A stretch of DNA of 64,000 bases from Dyella sp. SG609 (GTDB taxonomy: Bacteria > Pseudomonadota > Gammaproteobacteria > Xanthomonadales > Rhodanobacteraceae): assembly GCF_012275375.1 (NCBI RefSeq), contig NZ_JAAZQJ010000003.1, positions 248,001 to 312,000 of the forward strand, given 5' to 3'. A program made the translations under genes and the position numbers. The notes under the pieces are model-generated. The model was not told where the DNA came from, did no database searches, and saw only the letters and a list, made by a program, of their open reading frames with translations. Every line of letters starts with the position of its first letter. Position 1 is the first letter of the stretch. Shown piece after piece: positions 56,143-64,000 of this stretch.

Positions 56143-56838
56143 TCAATAGCTGTATTCGAGATACAGGGACGACAACCCGACCCAATGGCGGTATTCCAGC
56201 GCGGGCCACAGGTCTTCAGCGGCGAAGCGTGCCTTCACCCGGTAGCTGTCATAGGTCAGGGAGAGGCTCAGCTGCGGTGTAAAGCGGTAGCCGATGCCAA
56301 TGCCGGCGTACCAGCTCGTATAGGTGTCGGTGTGCGACGTCGAGCTGGCGTAAGAGCCCTGGGTGTTGTCCAGTATGTGGTACCAATCGATATGGCTGCG
56401 CTCGTCGACATCGGCGTAGCCACGCAGCAGTCCGCCACGGGCCGAAACCAGCCATGCCTGTTCGTTACCGAAGACATAGCGCCCGGCCAGGCCAAGCGTC
56501 ACAGCCTTGGTGTCCAGCCGCATTTTGTTGGTGACGGCGCGGGTGACCATCAGGCCGCCGCGATACGACGACTGCAGCGCCATCCGTCCCAGGTCGACGA
56601 ATCCGCTTTCGACTGCCACGTCCACAGGGCCGGACCAGCGATATCCGAAGCGCAGGCCGTAGCCCAGGTCCTGCCGGTCCGTGTGTGTATTGGCAAAGAA
56701 CAGCTTCGAGTCGAGGGCGCGATAGCTCGACTGCCCCGCGCTCGCACCGAGATAGAATTGGCCATCCGACGCGGCCTGGGCGGTGCCGCAGGCGAGCAGG
56801 GCGACAGCGATCGTGCAGAGCAAGGCTTCCTTGCGCAT
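56143..56838 (-). CDS. Small outer-membrane beta-barrel protein
   Basis: A 231-residue protein: signal peptide MRKEALLCTIAVALLACGTA to QA, then an FYLGASAGQSSY opening and alternating strands (GYGLRFGYRW, VDVAVESGFVDLG, AWLVSARGGLLRGY, WYAGIGIGYRFTPQLSLSLT), ending LYLEYSY with a terminal aromatic. This is the pattern of 8-stranded OmpA/OmpW/Ail-type barrels. There is no peptidoglycan-binding C-terminal domain. The ATG at 56838 has AAGGAAG upstream. Its function could be adhesion, stress or porin-like. It is transcribed away from the fumarase gene. Confidence 0.85.
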   Translation of the reverse strand: MRKEALLCTIAVALLACGTAQAASDGQFYLGASAGQSSYRALDSKLFFANTHTDRQDLGYGLRFGYRWSGPVDVAVESGFVDLGRMALQSSYRGGLMVTRAVTNKMRLDTKAVTLGLAGRYVFGNEQAWLVSARGGLLRGYADVDERSHIDWYHILDNTQGSYASSTSHTDTYTSWYAGIGIGYRFTPQLSLSLTYDSYRVKARFAAEDLWPALEYRHWVGLSSLYLEYSY

Positions 56839-57031
56839 GGGAGCTTCCTTGGGGTGGGGAGCGGCAAGTTCAGCATTGCCTGCAGCGTTTTGTCCACCGC
56901 CGCGCCACCGCCGAAAGCGCTTTCCGGTCAGCGGTTTGGGCGCTCCCGCCCGCTTGCGGCACAATAGCCGGGTTGTGTGCCGCGAAAACCGCATCGCGGC
57001 AGTTTCCCCTCCCGCATCCCAAGCAGCCGCC

Positions 57032-58546
57032 ATGACCACCATCAAGCAAGACGATCTGATCCAGTCCGTCGCCGACGCCCTGCAGTACATCAGCTACTAC
57101 CACCCGGTCGACTACATCACCAACCTGGCCCAGGCCTACGAGCGCGAGGAATCGCCGGCGGCGCGCGATGCGATGGCGCAGATCCTGATCAATTCGCGCA
57201 TGGCCGCCGAAGGCCATCGCCCGCTGTGCCAGGACACCGGCATCGTCACGGTCTTCCTGAAGGTGGGCATGAACGTGCGCTGGGACGCCAGCATGTCGCT
57301 GGAGGACATGGTCAACGAAGGCGTGCGCCGCGCCTACAACCATCCGGACAACAAGCTGCGCGCCAGCGTGCTGGCCGACCCGGCCGGCAAGCGCCTCAAC
57401 ACCAGGGACAACACGCCGGCGGTGATCAATGTCTCGATCGTGCCGGGCGACACCGTCGAGGTGATCGTGGCGGCCAAGGGCGGCGGTTCGGAGGCGAAGT
57501 CGAAGTTCGCCATGCTCAATCCGTCCGACTCCATCGTCGACTGGGTGCTCAAGACCGTGCCGACCATGGGCGCCGGCTGGTGCCCGCCGGGCATGCTGGG
57601 CATCGGCATCGGCGGCACCGCCGAGAAGGCCATGCTGCTGGCGAAGGAATCGCTGATGGAGCACATCGACATCCAGGAGCTGATCGCGCGGGGCCCGCGG
57701 AACCGCATCGAGGAACTGCGCCTGGAGCTGTACGAGAAGGTCAACGCGCTGGGCATCGGCGCGCAGGGCCTGGGCGGCCTCACCACCGTGCTCGACATCA
57801 AGATCAAGGACTACCCGACCCACGCCGCCAACCTGCCGGTGGCGATGATCCCCAACTGCGCCGCCACGCGCCACGCGCACTTCACCCTGGACGGTTCCGG
57901 CCCGGTGATGCTCGAGGCGCCGTCGCTGGAGCACTGGCCCAAGCTCACCTATGACTCGTCGAAAGGCCGCCGCGTCAATCTCGACACGGTCACCCGCGAG
58001 GAAGTGGCCAGCTGGAAGCCCGGCGAAGTGCTGCTGCTCAACGGCAAGCTGCTCACCGGCCGCGATGCCGCGCACAAGCGCATGGTCGACATGCTCAACA
58101 AGGGCGAGCCGCTGCCGGTGGATTTCCACGGCCGCTTCATCTACTACGTCGGCCCGGTCGATCCGGTGCGCGACGAAGTGGTCGGCCCCGCCGGCCCCAC
58201 CACCGCCACCCGCATGGACAAGTTCACCGAGCAGGTGCTGGCGCAGACCGGCCTGCTGGGCATGGTCGGCAAGGCCGAGCGCGGCCCGGCGGCGATCGAG
58301 GCGATCAAGAAGCACCAGTCGGTATACCTGATGGCGGTGGGCGGCGCGGCGTATCTGGTGTCGAAAGCGATCAAGTCCTCGCGCGTGGTGGGCTTCGCCG
58401 ACCTCGGCATGGAAGCGATCTACGAGTTCGACGTAAAGGACATGCCGGTGACCGTGGCCGTCGACTCGGCCGGCACCTCGGTGCACCAGACCGGCCCGAA
58501 GGAATGGCAGGCGCGGATCGGCAAGATTCCCGTCGTCGTGGCCTGA
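57032..58546 (+). CDS. Fumarate hydratase, class I (iron-sulfur)
   Basis: A 504-residue TCA-cycle enzyme interconverting fumarate and malate through a [4Fe-4S] cluster. Cluster ligands: Cys66 (PLCQDTG), Cys184 (GWCPPG) and Cys276 (PNCAATRH), at the spacing seen in characterised class I fumarases. The alpha domain occupies about 1-325 and the beta domain about 330-504 (VGPAGPTTATRMD). Both domains are on one chain, as in E. coli FumA/FumB. The ATG at 57032 opens MTTIKQDDLIQSVADALQYI. Sensitivity to oxidants would be expected, but no OxyR site was seen here. Confidence 0.94.
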   Translation: MTTIKQDDLIQSVADALQYISYYHPVDYITNLAQAYEREESPAARDAMAQILINSRMAAEGHRPLCQDTGIVTVFLKVGMNVRWDASMSLEDMVNEGVRRAYNHPDNKLRASVLADPAGKRLNTRDNTPAVINVSIVPGDTVEVIVAAKGGGSEAKSKFAMLNPSDSIVDWVLKTVPTMGAGWCPPGMLGIGIGGTAEKAMLLAKESLMEHIDIQELIARGPRNRIEELRLELYEKVNALGIGAQGLGGLTTVLDIKIKDYPTHAANLPVAMIPNCAATRHAHFTLDGSGPVMLEAPSLEHWPKLTYDSSKGRRVNLDTVTREEVASWKPGEVLLLNGKLLTGRDAAHKRMVDMLNKGEPLPVDFHGRFIYYVGPVDPVRDEVVGPAGPTTATRMDKFTEQVLAQTGLLGMVGKAERGPAAIEAIKKHQSVYLMAVGGAAYLVSKAIKSSRVVGFADLGMEAIYEFDVKDMPVTVAVDSAGTSVHQTGPKEWQARIGKIPVVVA

Positions 58547-58560
58547 GCGCTGCTCTTAAC

Positions 58561-58710
58561 CCCCTCTCCCCTCCGGGGAGAGGGTTGGGGTGAGGGGCCG
58601 GTCGGAGCGTAGAAGCAGGAACAGAAAGCAAGCCTCGCGCTGTCGATCTTCTTGCGCGAGCACCCGCCCCTCATCCGGCTGCCGCCACCTTCTCCCCGGA
58701 GGGGAGAAGG
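58561..58710. repeat. CTCTCCCC/GGGGAGAG hairpin repeat, paired unit
   Basis: Same layout as 4971-5130 and 40399-40559, between fumarase and lysAC (both on the plus strand). It leaves about 110 bases before the lysAC start for a promoter. Confidence 0.85.
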
Positions 58711-58819
58711 ACCGCACCTTGGGACGCCCTCGATTTTCAGTATTTAGCGCATTGCATTTCCACCTGGTGCAGCGCAACACTGGCCGAATACTTTCCCCAC
58801 CACACCACCGAAGGTACCC

Positions 58820-61432
58820 GTGAACCCGCAAAGCCCCGCGTCGCTTCCTGCCGACGCATCCTGGATCGTGATGAAGTTCGGCGGCACCAGTGTCGCCACC
58901 CTGCCGCGCTGGCAGAACATCCGTGAGCTGGTTGCCAGCCGCCGCGCCGAAGGCGCCCGCGTGCTGGTGGTCGTGTCCGCGCTCACCGGCATCACCGACG
59001 CACTCAAACAGATGTGCGCCCAGGAACACCAAGGCAAACGGGTCGAGGCTGCACGGGCGATCGCACAGCGTCACTACGACCTGCTCGATCACATGCAGCT
59101 GGCGGTTCCGGCAACGCTCGCACAGCGCCTGTCCGACCTGGCGAAACTCGCCGAGGAAGGTCCGGGCGCCATGGGCGAGCTGGCCTGGGCCGCGCTGGTG
59201 CAGGCGCATGGCGAGCTGATGTCCAGCGCGCTGGGCGCCGCGTTCCTCACCCATTCGGGGCTGCCGACGCAGTGGCTAGATGCGCGCGACTGCCTCGCCG
59301 CCGTCGCGCTGCCGAACCAGAACGAACGCACCAAGCTGCTCTCGGCGATGGTCGAGGCGCGTCCGGACCCCGCGCTCAACGCGCGCCTGGCGGAACTGGG
59401 CGAGGTCTTCATCACGCAGGGCTTCATCGCCCGCGAGGCGCAGGGCCGCACTGTGCTGCTCGGCCGCGGCGGCTCGGATACCTCGGCCTCGTACTTCGGC
59501 GCGCTGCTGAAGGCGCAGCGCGTGGAGATCTGGACCGACGTGGCCGGCATGTTCACCGCCAACCCGCGCCAGGTGCCGGGTGCGCGCCTGCTGCAGCGGC
59601 TGGATTACGAAGAGGCCCAGGAAATCGCCTCCACCGGCGCCAAGGTGCTGCATCCGCGTTGTCTCTCGCCGCTGCGCGAGCCGCGCGTGCCGATGCTGAT
59701 CAAGGACACCAACCGGCCCGAGCTGGAAGGCACCGTGATCGGCCCCGAGGTGCGCGAGCACGCGCCCAGCGTCAAGGCGATCAGCGCGCGCAAGGGCATC
59801 ACCCTGGTGTCGATGGAATCGGTGGGCATGTGGCAGCAGGTCGGCTTCCTCGCCGACGTGTTCGCGCAGTTCAAGCAGCACGGCCTGTCGGTGGACCTGA
59901 TCGGTTCGGCCGAGACCAACGTCACCGTGTCGCTGGACCCCACCGAGAACCTGCTCGACTCCGACGCCATCGCGGCCCTGGCCAGCGACCTGGCCAAGGT
60001 GTGCCGGGTGAAGGTGATCGCGCCTTGCGCGGCGATCACCCTGGTCGGCCGCGGCATGCGCTCCATGCTGCATACGCTGTCCGGCGTGCTGGCGGAGTTC
60101 GGCCAGATCCGCGTGCACCTGATCTCGCAGTCGTCCAACAATCTCAACCTCACCTTCGTGGTGGACGAGAACGTGGTGGACGACCTGCTGCCGCACCTGC
60201 ACGAGCTGCTGATCGCCGCCGGCGCGCTGCGCACCGACGACAGCGCGCTGTTCGGCCCCAGCTGGCAGGCGCTGTACGGCAGTGGCGAAGCGCCGGCCCC
60301 GGCGGCCTCGTGGTGGCGCACGGCGGAGCGCGAGCGCCTGCTCAAGCTCGGCGCCGAACGCACGCCGCGCTACGTCTACCACCTGCCCACCGTGCGCCAG
60401 CAGGCGCGCGAGCTGAAATCGCTGGGGGCGGTCGACCGCCTGCACTACGCGGTGAAAGCCAACACCCATCCGGCCATCCTCAGGGCGCTGGCGGAGCAAG
60501 GCTTCGGCTTCGAATGCGTGTCGCCCGGCGAGATGAAGGCGGTGATGGCCGCGGTGCCCGAATCGGCGCCGCTGCTGTTCACGCCCAACTTCGCCCCGCG
60601 CGCCGACTACGAGTGGGCCTTGGGCACGCGCGCCACCATCTCGCTGGATGCGCTGTACCAGCTGGAGCACTGGGGCGAGCTTTTCCGCGGCCGCGAAATC
60701 GTGCTGCGCGTGGACCTGGGCCGCGGCCTGGGCCACCACGAGAAGGTGCGCACCGGCGGCAGCGGCAGCAAGTTCGGCCTGCCGGTGGAACTGGTCGACC
60801 AGTTCCTGCGCCTGGCCGACACCCACGGCGTGATCGTGCGTGGCCTGCATGCGCACCTGGGCTCGGGCATCCTCGACGAAGGCCACTGGGGCGAGGTCTA
60901 CGGCCAGCTGGCCAGCCTGGCCGAGCGCATCGGCAGCGTGGCCTTCCTGGATATCGGCGGCGGCCTCGGCGTGCCTTCGCATCCCGGCGAGGCGCGGCTG
61001 GACATCGCCGCGCTGGACCGCGTGCTGCGCGGCGTAAAGGCCGCCTATCCGCACTACCAGCTGTGGATGGAGCCCGGCCGCTATCTGGTTGCGGACGCCG
61101 GCGTGCTGCTGGCCCGCGTCACCCAGCAGAAGGGCAAGGGCGCCTGGCGCTATCTCGGCGTGGACACCGGCATGAACAGCCTGATCCGCCCCGCGCTGTA
61201 CGAAGCCTGGCACGAGATCGTCAACCTCAGCCGCCTGGACGAACCGGCCACCGGCCTGTTCCAGGTGGTCGGCCCGATCTGCGAAAGCGGCGACGTCCTG
61301 GGCACCGACCGCCGCCTGCCGGAAGCGCAGGAAGGCGACGTGGTGCTGGTGGCCCAGGCCGGCGCGTACGGGAAGGTGATGTCGTCGCCGTACAACATGC
61401 GGGATGAGGCCGAGGAAGTGATCCTCGACTAA
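58820..61432 (+). CDS. lysAC: Bifunctional aspartate kinase/diaminopimelate decarboxylase
   Basis: An 870-residue fusion joining the first and last steps of lysine synthesis. Residues 1-470 are aspartokinase: KFGGTSV near the start, GRGGSDTSA, and two ACT regions, with VGMWQQVGFLADVF in the first. Residues about 490-870 are PLP-dependent diaminopimelate decarboxylase, with the cofactor lysine Lys546 in YAVKANTHP, the HLGSG and GGGLG phosphate loops, and CESGDVLGTDR. The same fusion is known in Xanthomonas and Xylella. The start is GTG at 58820 with GAAGG upstream. Lysine feedback through the ACT domains is plausible, which would control both activities on one chain. Confidence 0.95.
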   Translation: MNPQSPASLPADASWIVMKFGGTSVATLPRWQNIRELVASRRAEGARVLVVVSALTGITDALKQMCAQEHQGKRVEAARAIAQRHYDLLDHMQLAVPATLAQRLSDLAKLAEEGPGAMGELAWAALVQAHGELMSSALGAAFLTHSGLPTQWLDARDCLAAVALPNQNERTKLLSAMVEARPDPALNARLAELGEVFITQGFIAREAQGRTVLLGRGGSDTSASYFGALLKAQRVEIWTDVAGMFTANPRQVPGARLLQRLDYEEAQEIASTGAKVLHPRCLSPLREPRVPMLIKDTNRPELEGTVIGPEVREHAPSVKAISARKGITLVSMESVGMWQQVGFLADVFAQFKQHGLSVDLIGSAETNVTVSLDPTENLLDSDAIAALASDLAKVCRVKVIAPCAAITLVGRGMRSMLHTLSGVLAEFGQIRVHLISQSSNNLNLTFVVDENVVDDLLPHLHELLIAAGALRTDDSALFGPSWQALYGSGEAPAPAASWWRTAERERLLKLGAERTPRYVYHLPTVRQQARELKSLGAVDRLHYAVKANTHPAILRALAEQGFGFECVSPGEMKAVMAAVPESAPLLFTPNFAPRADYEWALGTRATISLDALYQLEHWGELFRGREIVLRVDLGRGLGHHEKVRTGGSGSKFGLPVELVDQFLRLADTHGVIVRGLHAHLGSGILDEGHWGEVYGQLASLAERIGSVAFLDIGGGLGVPSHPGEARLDIAALDRVLRGVKAAYPHYQLWMEPGRYLVADAGVLLARVTQQKGKGAWRYLGVDTGMNSLIRPALYEAWHEIVNLSRLDEPATGLFQVVGPICESGDVLGTDRRLPEAQEGDVVLVAQAGAYGKVMSSPYNMRDEAEEVILD

Positions 61433-61455
61433 AAGCCCCTCGCTCCCACACTTCT

Positions 61456-61496
61456 CCCTCTCCCCTCCGGGGAGAGGGCGGGGTGAGGGGCCGGGG
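61456..61496. repeat. CTCTCCCC/GGGGAGAG hairpin repeat, left of the DUF559 gene
   Basis: CCCTCTCCCCTCCGGGGAGA with the GGGGTGAGGGGCCGGGGTCG tail. It lies directly after the lysAC stop and 32 bases before the DUF559 start. Confidence 0.85.
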
Positions 61497-61527
61497 TCGC
61501 GAAAACGCAACAACGGAGCGCCCAGGG

Positions 61528-61926
61528 ATGAAGCGCTTGAATGTCGACAGGGCGCGCAACCTTCGCCAGAAACAAACCGACGCCGGGCGGGCACTCTGGC
61601 GCCAATTGCGCGCCAGGCACCTGCAAGGATGGAAGTTCCGCCGCCAGCATCAGGTCGGCAGCTATATCGTCGATTTCGTTTGCATGGATGCGTGGCAGAT
61701 CGTCGAGCTCGACGGCGGCCAGCATGCGGACCAGGTGATCTACGACGAGCGCCGCACCTTGGAACTGCAAGCCATGGGCTACCGGGTGCTGCGTTTCTGG
61801 AACAATGACGTCTTGGCGAATCCGGAAAGCGTCCTTGAGGTTCTATGGGAGGCTTTGGCCAGCCCCGGCCCCTCACCCCAACCCTCTCCCCGGAGGGGAG
61901 AGGGGGCAGGTCGCGGCAAGCCATAG
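61528..61926 (+). CDS. DUF559 (Vsr-like fold) endonuclease-domain protein
   Basis: A 132-residue protein whose first 112 residues are a DUF559 domain of the PD-(D/E)xK / very-short-patch-repair fold. Evidence: helical start (RARNLRQKQTDAGRALWRQL), then the core FRRQHQVGSYIVDFVCMDAW and IVELDGGQHADQ, with Asp and Glu-Leu-Asp-Gly as likely metal ligands, and VLRFWNNDVLANPESVLEVL. The last 20 residues (SPGPSPQPSPRRGEGAGRGK and on) are simply the translated CTCTCCCC repeat at 61864-61906. The gene is thus bracketed by two repeat copies. The ATG at 61528 has CAGGG nearby. Substrate unknown. Confidence 0.85.
   Translation: MKRLNVDRARNLRQKQTDAGRALWRQLRARHLQGWKFRRQHQVGSYIVDFVCMDAWQIVELDGGQHADQVIYDERRTLELQAMGYRVLRFWNNDVLANPESVLEVLWEALASPGPSPQPSPRRGEGAGRGKP
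61864..61906. repeat. CTCTCCCC/GGGGAGAG hairpin repeat, right end, inside the DUF559 reading frame
   Basis: The inverted copy relative to 61456-61496. It encodes the Pro/Arg/Gly-rich C-terminus of the DUF559 protein. Confidence 0.85.
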
Positions 61927-62003
61927 GCGTCGCAGCACAACGAGAATTCAGCCACCTTGCCGTCAGGGCAATCAGGCAAGGTGACAAATCGGAGCCACTG
62001 ATA

Positions 62004-63347
62004 GTGACCACCCCCATCCAACCCCGCCTCACCCAGGTCTTCCGCTTCGTCCGCTGCGGCTACGCCGACGGCGTGGCCGAGCTGGCCTATGCCTTCGACA
62101 ACGGCGAGGAACTGGTCGAGCGCGTGCGCTTCCCCCATGCGCCCGCCGTACCGCCCGCGCATGCCGCCGCCTTTGAGCGCGCGCTCAAGCTGCTGCACCT
62201 GGTCGCGGGCGTCAGCTACTACAAGGCCGGCGTGCCGCCGCGCATCGAAGTGGCCGGCGGTCCGCTGGACGACGCCACCGCCGATCTGCTCGACGCGCTG
62301 TACCTGCACGGGCTGGCCGAATTCGCCTACCGCAACGGGCTGGACCTGCGCGGCCGCATCGCTTTCCCGCGCGGTGGTGCCACGCAAGCGGCCGCTCCCG
62401 CCTTGAAGCTGCCCGCGCGCACCCTGGTGCCGATCGGCGGCGGCAAGGATTCGCTGGTGGCGGTGGAGGCGATCAAGTCCGCCGGCGGCGAAGCGACCGC
62501 GGTGTGGGTGGGCAATTCGGAACTGATCGCCGCCTGCGCGGCGCGCACCGGGCTGCCCACGCTCAATATCCAGCGCGAGCTGGCGCCGCAGTTGTTCGAC
62601 CTCAATCGCCTGGGCGCGTGGAACGGGCATATCCCGGTGACCGCGGTGAACTCGGCGATCCTGGCGCTGGCGGCCATTCTCTACGGCTACGACAGCATCG
62701 CCTTCGCCAACGAGCGCTCGGCATCGGCCGCCACGCTGGAATACGAAGGCCAGCAAGTGAATCACCAGTGGAGCAAGGGCTATGCGTTCGAGCAGCTGCT
62801 GGGCGACTGGCTGCACGCGCAGGTGGCGGCGGATCTCGATTACTTCTCGCTGCTGCGCCCGTACTCGGAGCTTGCGGTGACGCGCGCGTTCGCCAAGCTC
62901 ACGCCGTATTTCGACGTGTTCTCCAGCTGCAACCGCAACTTCCGCATCCTCGGTCCCAAGCCGGCGGACCGCTGGTGCGGGCAGTGCCCGAAATGCCATT
63001 TCGTGTTCCTGGCGCTGGCGCCGTTCCTGCCCAAGCCGCGCCTGCTGCAGATCTTCGGCCGCAACCTGCTGGACGACGACAGCCAGGCCGCCGGCTTCGA
63101 CGCGCTGCTGGAATACCAGGACCACAAGCCGTTCGAATGCGTGGGCGAAGGCGCCGAGGCGCGCGCCGCCATGTATGCGCTGAGCCAGCGGCCGGAGTGG
63201 CAGGAAGACGCGCTGGTCGCGCGTTTCCGCGGCGAGATCCTGCCGCAGCTCGACGTCTCCGCGCTGGCGCTGGAGCCGTGGCTGCAGGCTTCGCCGGAAC
63301 AGCGCATTCCCGCCCGCCTGCGCGGTGCGCTCGACTTCTTCGCCTGA
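62004..63347 (+). CDS. murL: UDP-MurNAc-L-Ala-L-Glu epimerase
   Basis: A 447-residue protein matching MurL of Xanthomonas. In that route the peptidoglycan precursor first receives L-Glu, and MurL then epimerises the terminal Glu to D-Glu with ATP and Mg2+, bypassing glutamate racemase. Visible pieces are an ATP-pyrophosphatase-like loop VPIGGGKDSLVAVEAI (about 133-148), NSELIAACAARTG and a Cys pair in RWCGQCPKCHFVF. The GTG at 62004 (GGAG nine bases upstream) begins just before family similarity (TPIQPRLTQVFRF). It sits 9 bases upstream of the murD-like gene, the known murL-murD2 arrangement. Confidence 0.88.
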   Translation: MTTPIQPRLTQVFRFVRCGYADGVAELAYAFDNGEELVERVRFPHAPAVPPAHAAAFERALKLLHLVAGVSYYKAGVPPRIEVAGGPLDDATADLLDALYLHGLAEFAYRNGLDLRGRIAFPRGGATQAAAPALKLPARTLVPIGGGKDSLVAVEAIKSAGGEATAVWVGNSELIAACAARTGLPTLNIQRELAPQLFDLNRLGAWNGHIPVTAVNSAILALAAILYGYDSIAFANERSASAATLEYEGQQVNHQWSKGYAFEQLLGDWLHAQVAADLDYFSLLRPYSELAVTRAFAKLTPYFDVFSSCNRNFRILGPKPADRWCGQCPKCHFVFLALAPFLPKPRLLQIFGRNLLDDDSQAAGFDALLEYQDHKPFECVGEGAEARAAMYALSQRPEWQEDALVARFRGEILPQLDVSALALEPWLQASPEQRIPARLRGALDFFA

Positions 63348-63356
63348 GCGCCGCGC

Positions 63357-64000
63357 ATGCGTATCGCTGAACTGGCCGGCCGGCGCGTCGCCATCTGGGG
63401 CTTCGGCCGCGAGGGGCGCGCCGCCATCGCGGCGCTGCGCCAGCGCCTGCCGGCATTGACGCTGACGCTGTTCTGCGGCGAGGCGGAAGTGGCCGGTGCG
63501 CAGGCGTTCGATGCGGCGCTCACGGTGCATGGCCGCGAGCCCGATGCGATCGATCTCGCCGCGTTCGACGTCGTGGTGAAGTCGCCCGGCGTCTCGGCCT
63601 ACAAGCCCGCGCTGCTCGCCGCGCAGGAGGCCGGCCTGCGCCTCACCTCGGGTACCGCGCTGTGGTTCGGCGAGAATCCGCAGGCCAAGGTCGTCGCCGT
63701 CACCGGCACCAAGGGCAAGAGCACCACCACCGCGCTGCTCGCGCACCTGGCGCGTGCGCTGGGCGTGCGTACCGCGCTGGCCGGCAATATCGGCATGCCG
63801 CTGCTGGAACTGCTCGGCCAGTCCGCCGAGCTGTGGGCGATCGAGCTGTCCAGCTTCCAGACCGGCGAAGCCGGTCCGCTGGCGCTGGGCGTGATCACCA
63901 GCCTGTACGAGGAACATCTCGACTGGCACGGCTCGCGCGAACGCTACGTCGCCGACAAGCTCAAGCTCGCCGACGTCTCGCAGCGCCTGCTGGTGAATGC
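63357..64000 (+). CDS. murD2: UDP-MurNAc-L-Ala-L-Glu ligase, N-terminal part (cut by window edge)
   Basis: The first 214 codons of a Mur ligase. The Rossmann-like N-domain starts MRIAELAGRRVAIWGFGREG, and VVVKSPGVSAYKP follows. The ATP-binding P-loop is VTGTKGKSTTTALLAHL, and ELSSFQTG...ITSLYEEHLDWHGSRERY is typical of MurD. Placement directly after murL indicates the MurD2 type that adds L-glutamate instead of D-glutamate; the specificity is inferred from context. The C-terminal domain lies beyond the window. The ATG at 63357 is 9 bases after the murL stop. Confidence 0.88.
   Translation, partial: MRIAELAGRRVAIWGFGREGRAAIAALRQRLPALTLTLFCGEAEVAGAQAFDAALTVHGREPDAIDLAAFDVVVKSPGVSAYKPALLAAQEAGLRLTSGTALWFGENPQAKVVAVTGTKGKSTTTALLAHLARALGVRTALAGNIGMPLLELLGQSAELWAIELSSFQTGEAGPLALGVITSLYEEHLDWHGSRERYVADKLKLADVSQRLLVN

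Noticed and set aside
59276-62032. 918-codon antisense frame over lysAC
   Set aside because: Shadow frame; it includes translated repeat sequence and no recognisable domain.
61779-63929. 716-codon antisense frame over murL
   Set aside because: Shadow frame; murL and murD2 on the plus strand are well supported.

Overview
The window is a stretch of GC-rich chromosome from a gammaproteobacterium of the order Xanthomonadales, most likely Rhodanobacteraceae (Dyella/Rhodanobacter/Frateuria type) or a close relative. This placement is an inference from gene content: a fused aspartokinase/diaminopimelate decarboxylase, a murL-murD2 pair for the epimerase route to D-glutamate in peptidoglycan, TonB-dependent receptors, secreted proteases and a chitinase, and dense intergenic hairpin repeats. 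No prophage, integron, transposase, CRISPR array, rRNA or tRNA was seen. The window is mostly core chromosome, with the odd material in intergenic repeats and a few lineage-specific genes.

Layout. 1-8.1 kb: nucleoside deaminase (cut by the window edge) coupled to glnS, a MASE2-GGDEF diguanylate cyclase, a DUF2007 protein, apt, msrA, a formyltransferase/polysaccharide deacetylase pair, and oxyR. 8.1-8.3 kb: a strong OxyR-type operator lies between oxyR and a rightward promoter, followed about 100 bases later by a perfect intrinsic terminator. This is the layout of an oxyS-like small RNA. 8.4-18.7 kb: secreted M1 aminopeptidase, a 1389-residue multi-pass protein overlapping prmC, and a modular GH18 chitinase behind a LacI-type palindrome. 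19-29 kb: dxs, a small membrane protein, an HNH nuclease, a SapC-family protein, and a three-gene RND efflux operon with an unusually short adaptor, then a GNAT acetyltransferase.

29-33.3 kb: acyl-CoA dehydrogenase, a small lipoprotein and a SET-domain protein, flanked by two inverted copies of a composite hairpin repeat. One copy continues into a multi-branched palindromic element. 33.2-40.4 kb: a tightly coupled seven-gene operon (RDD, RDD, SpoIIM-like, DUF4129, DUF4350, MoxR ATPase, DUF58), whose starts and stops overlap at nearly every junction. 40.6-46.6 kb: a Gre-like protein without the acidic tip, an EF-G-like GTPase with Tyr in place of the catalytic His, and two tandem paralogous TonB/TolA-like membrane-anchored, proline-rich proteins.

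46.7-56.8 kb, all on the minus strand: a TonB-dependent receptor, a molybdopterin hydroxylase (large and small subunits, the small one lacking the four N-terminal cluster cysteines), an amino-acid permease, a secreted S53 peptidase and an 8-strand-type outer-membrane barrel. 57-64 kb: class I fumarase, the lysAC fusion, a DUF559 nuclease gene bracketed by (and reading into) the main repeat family, murL, and the start of murD2.

At least nine intergenic loci carry one hairpin repeat family (CTCTCCCC/GGGGAGAG core), and four other repeat families are present. They sit mainly at gene 3' ends. Long open frames antisense to real genes are common here because of GC-rich third codon positions and were left out.
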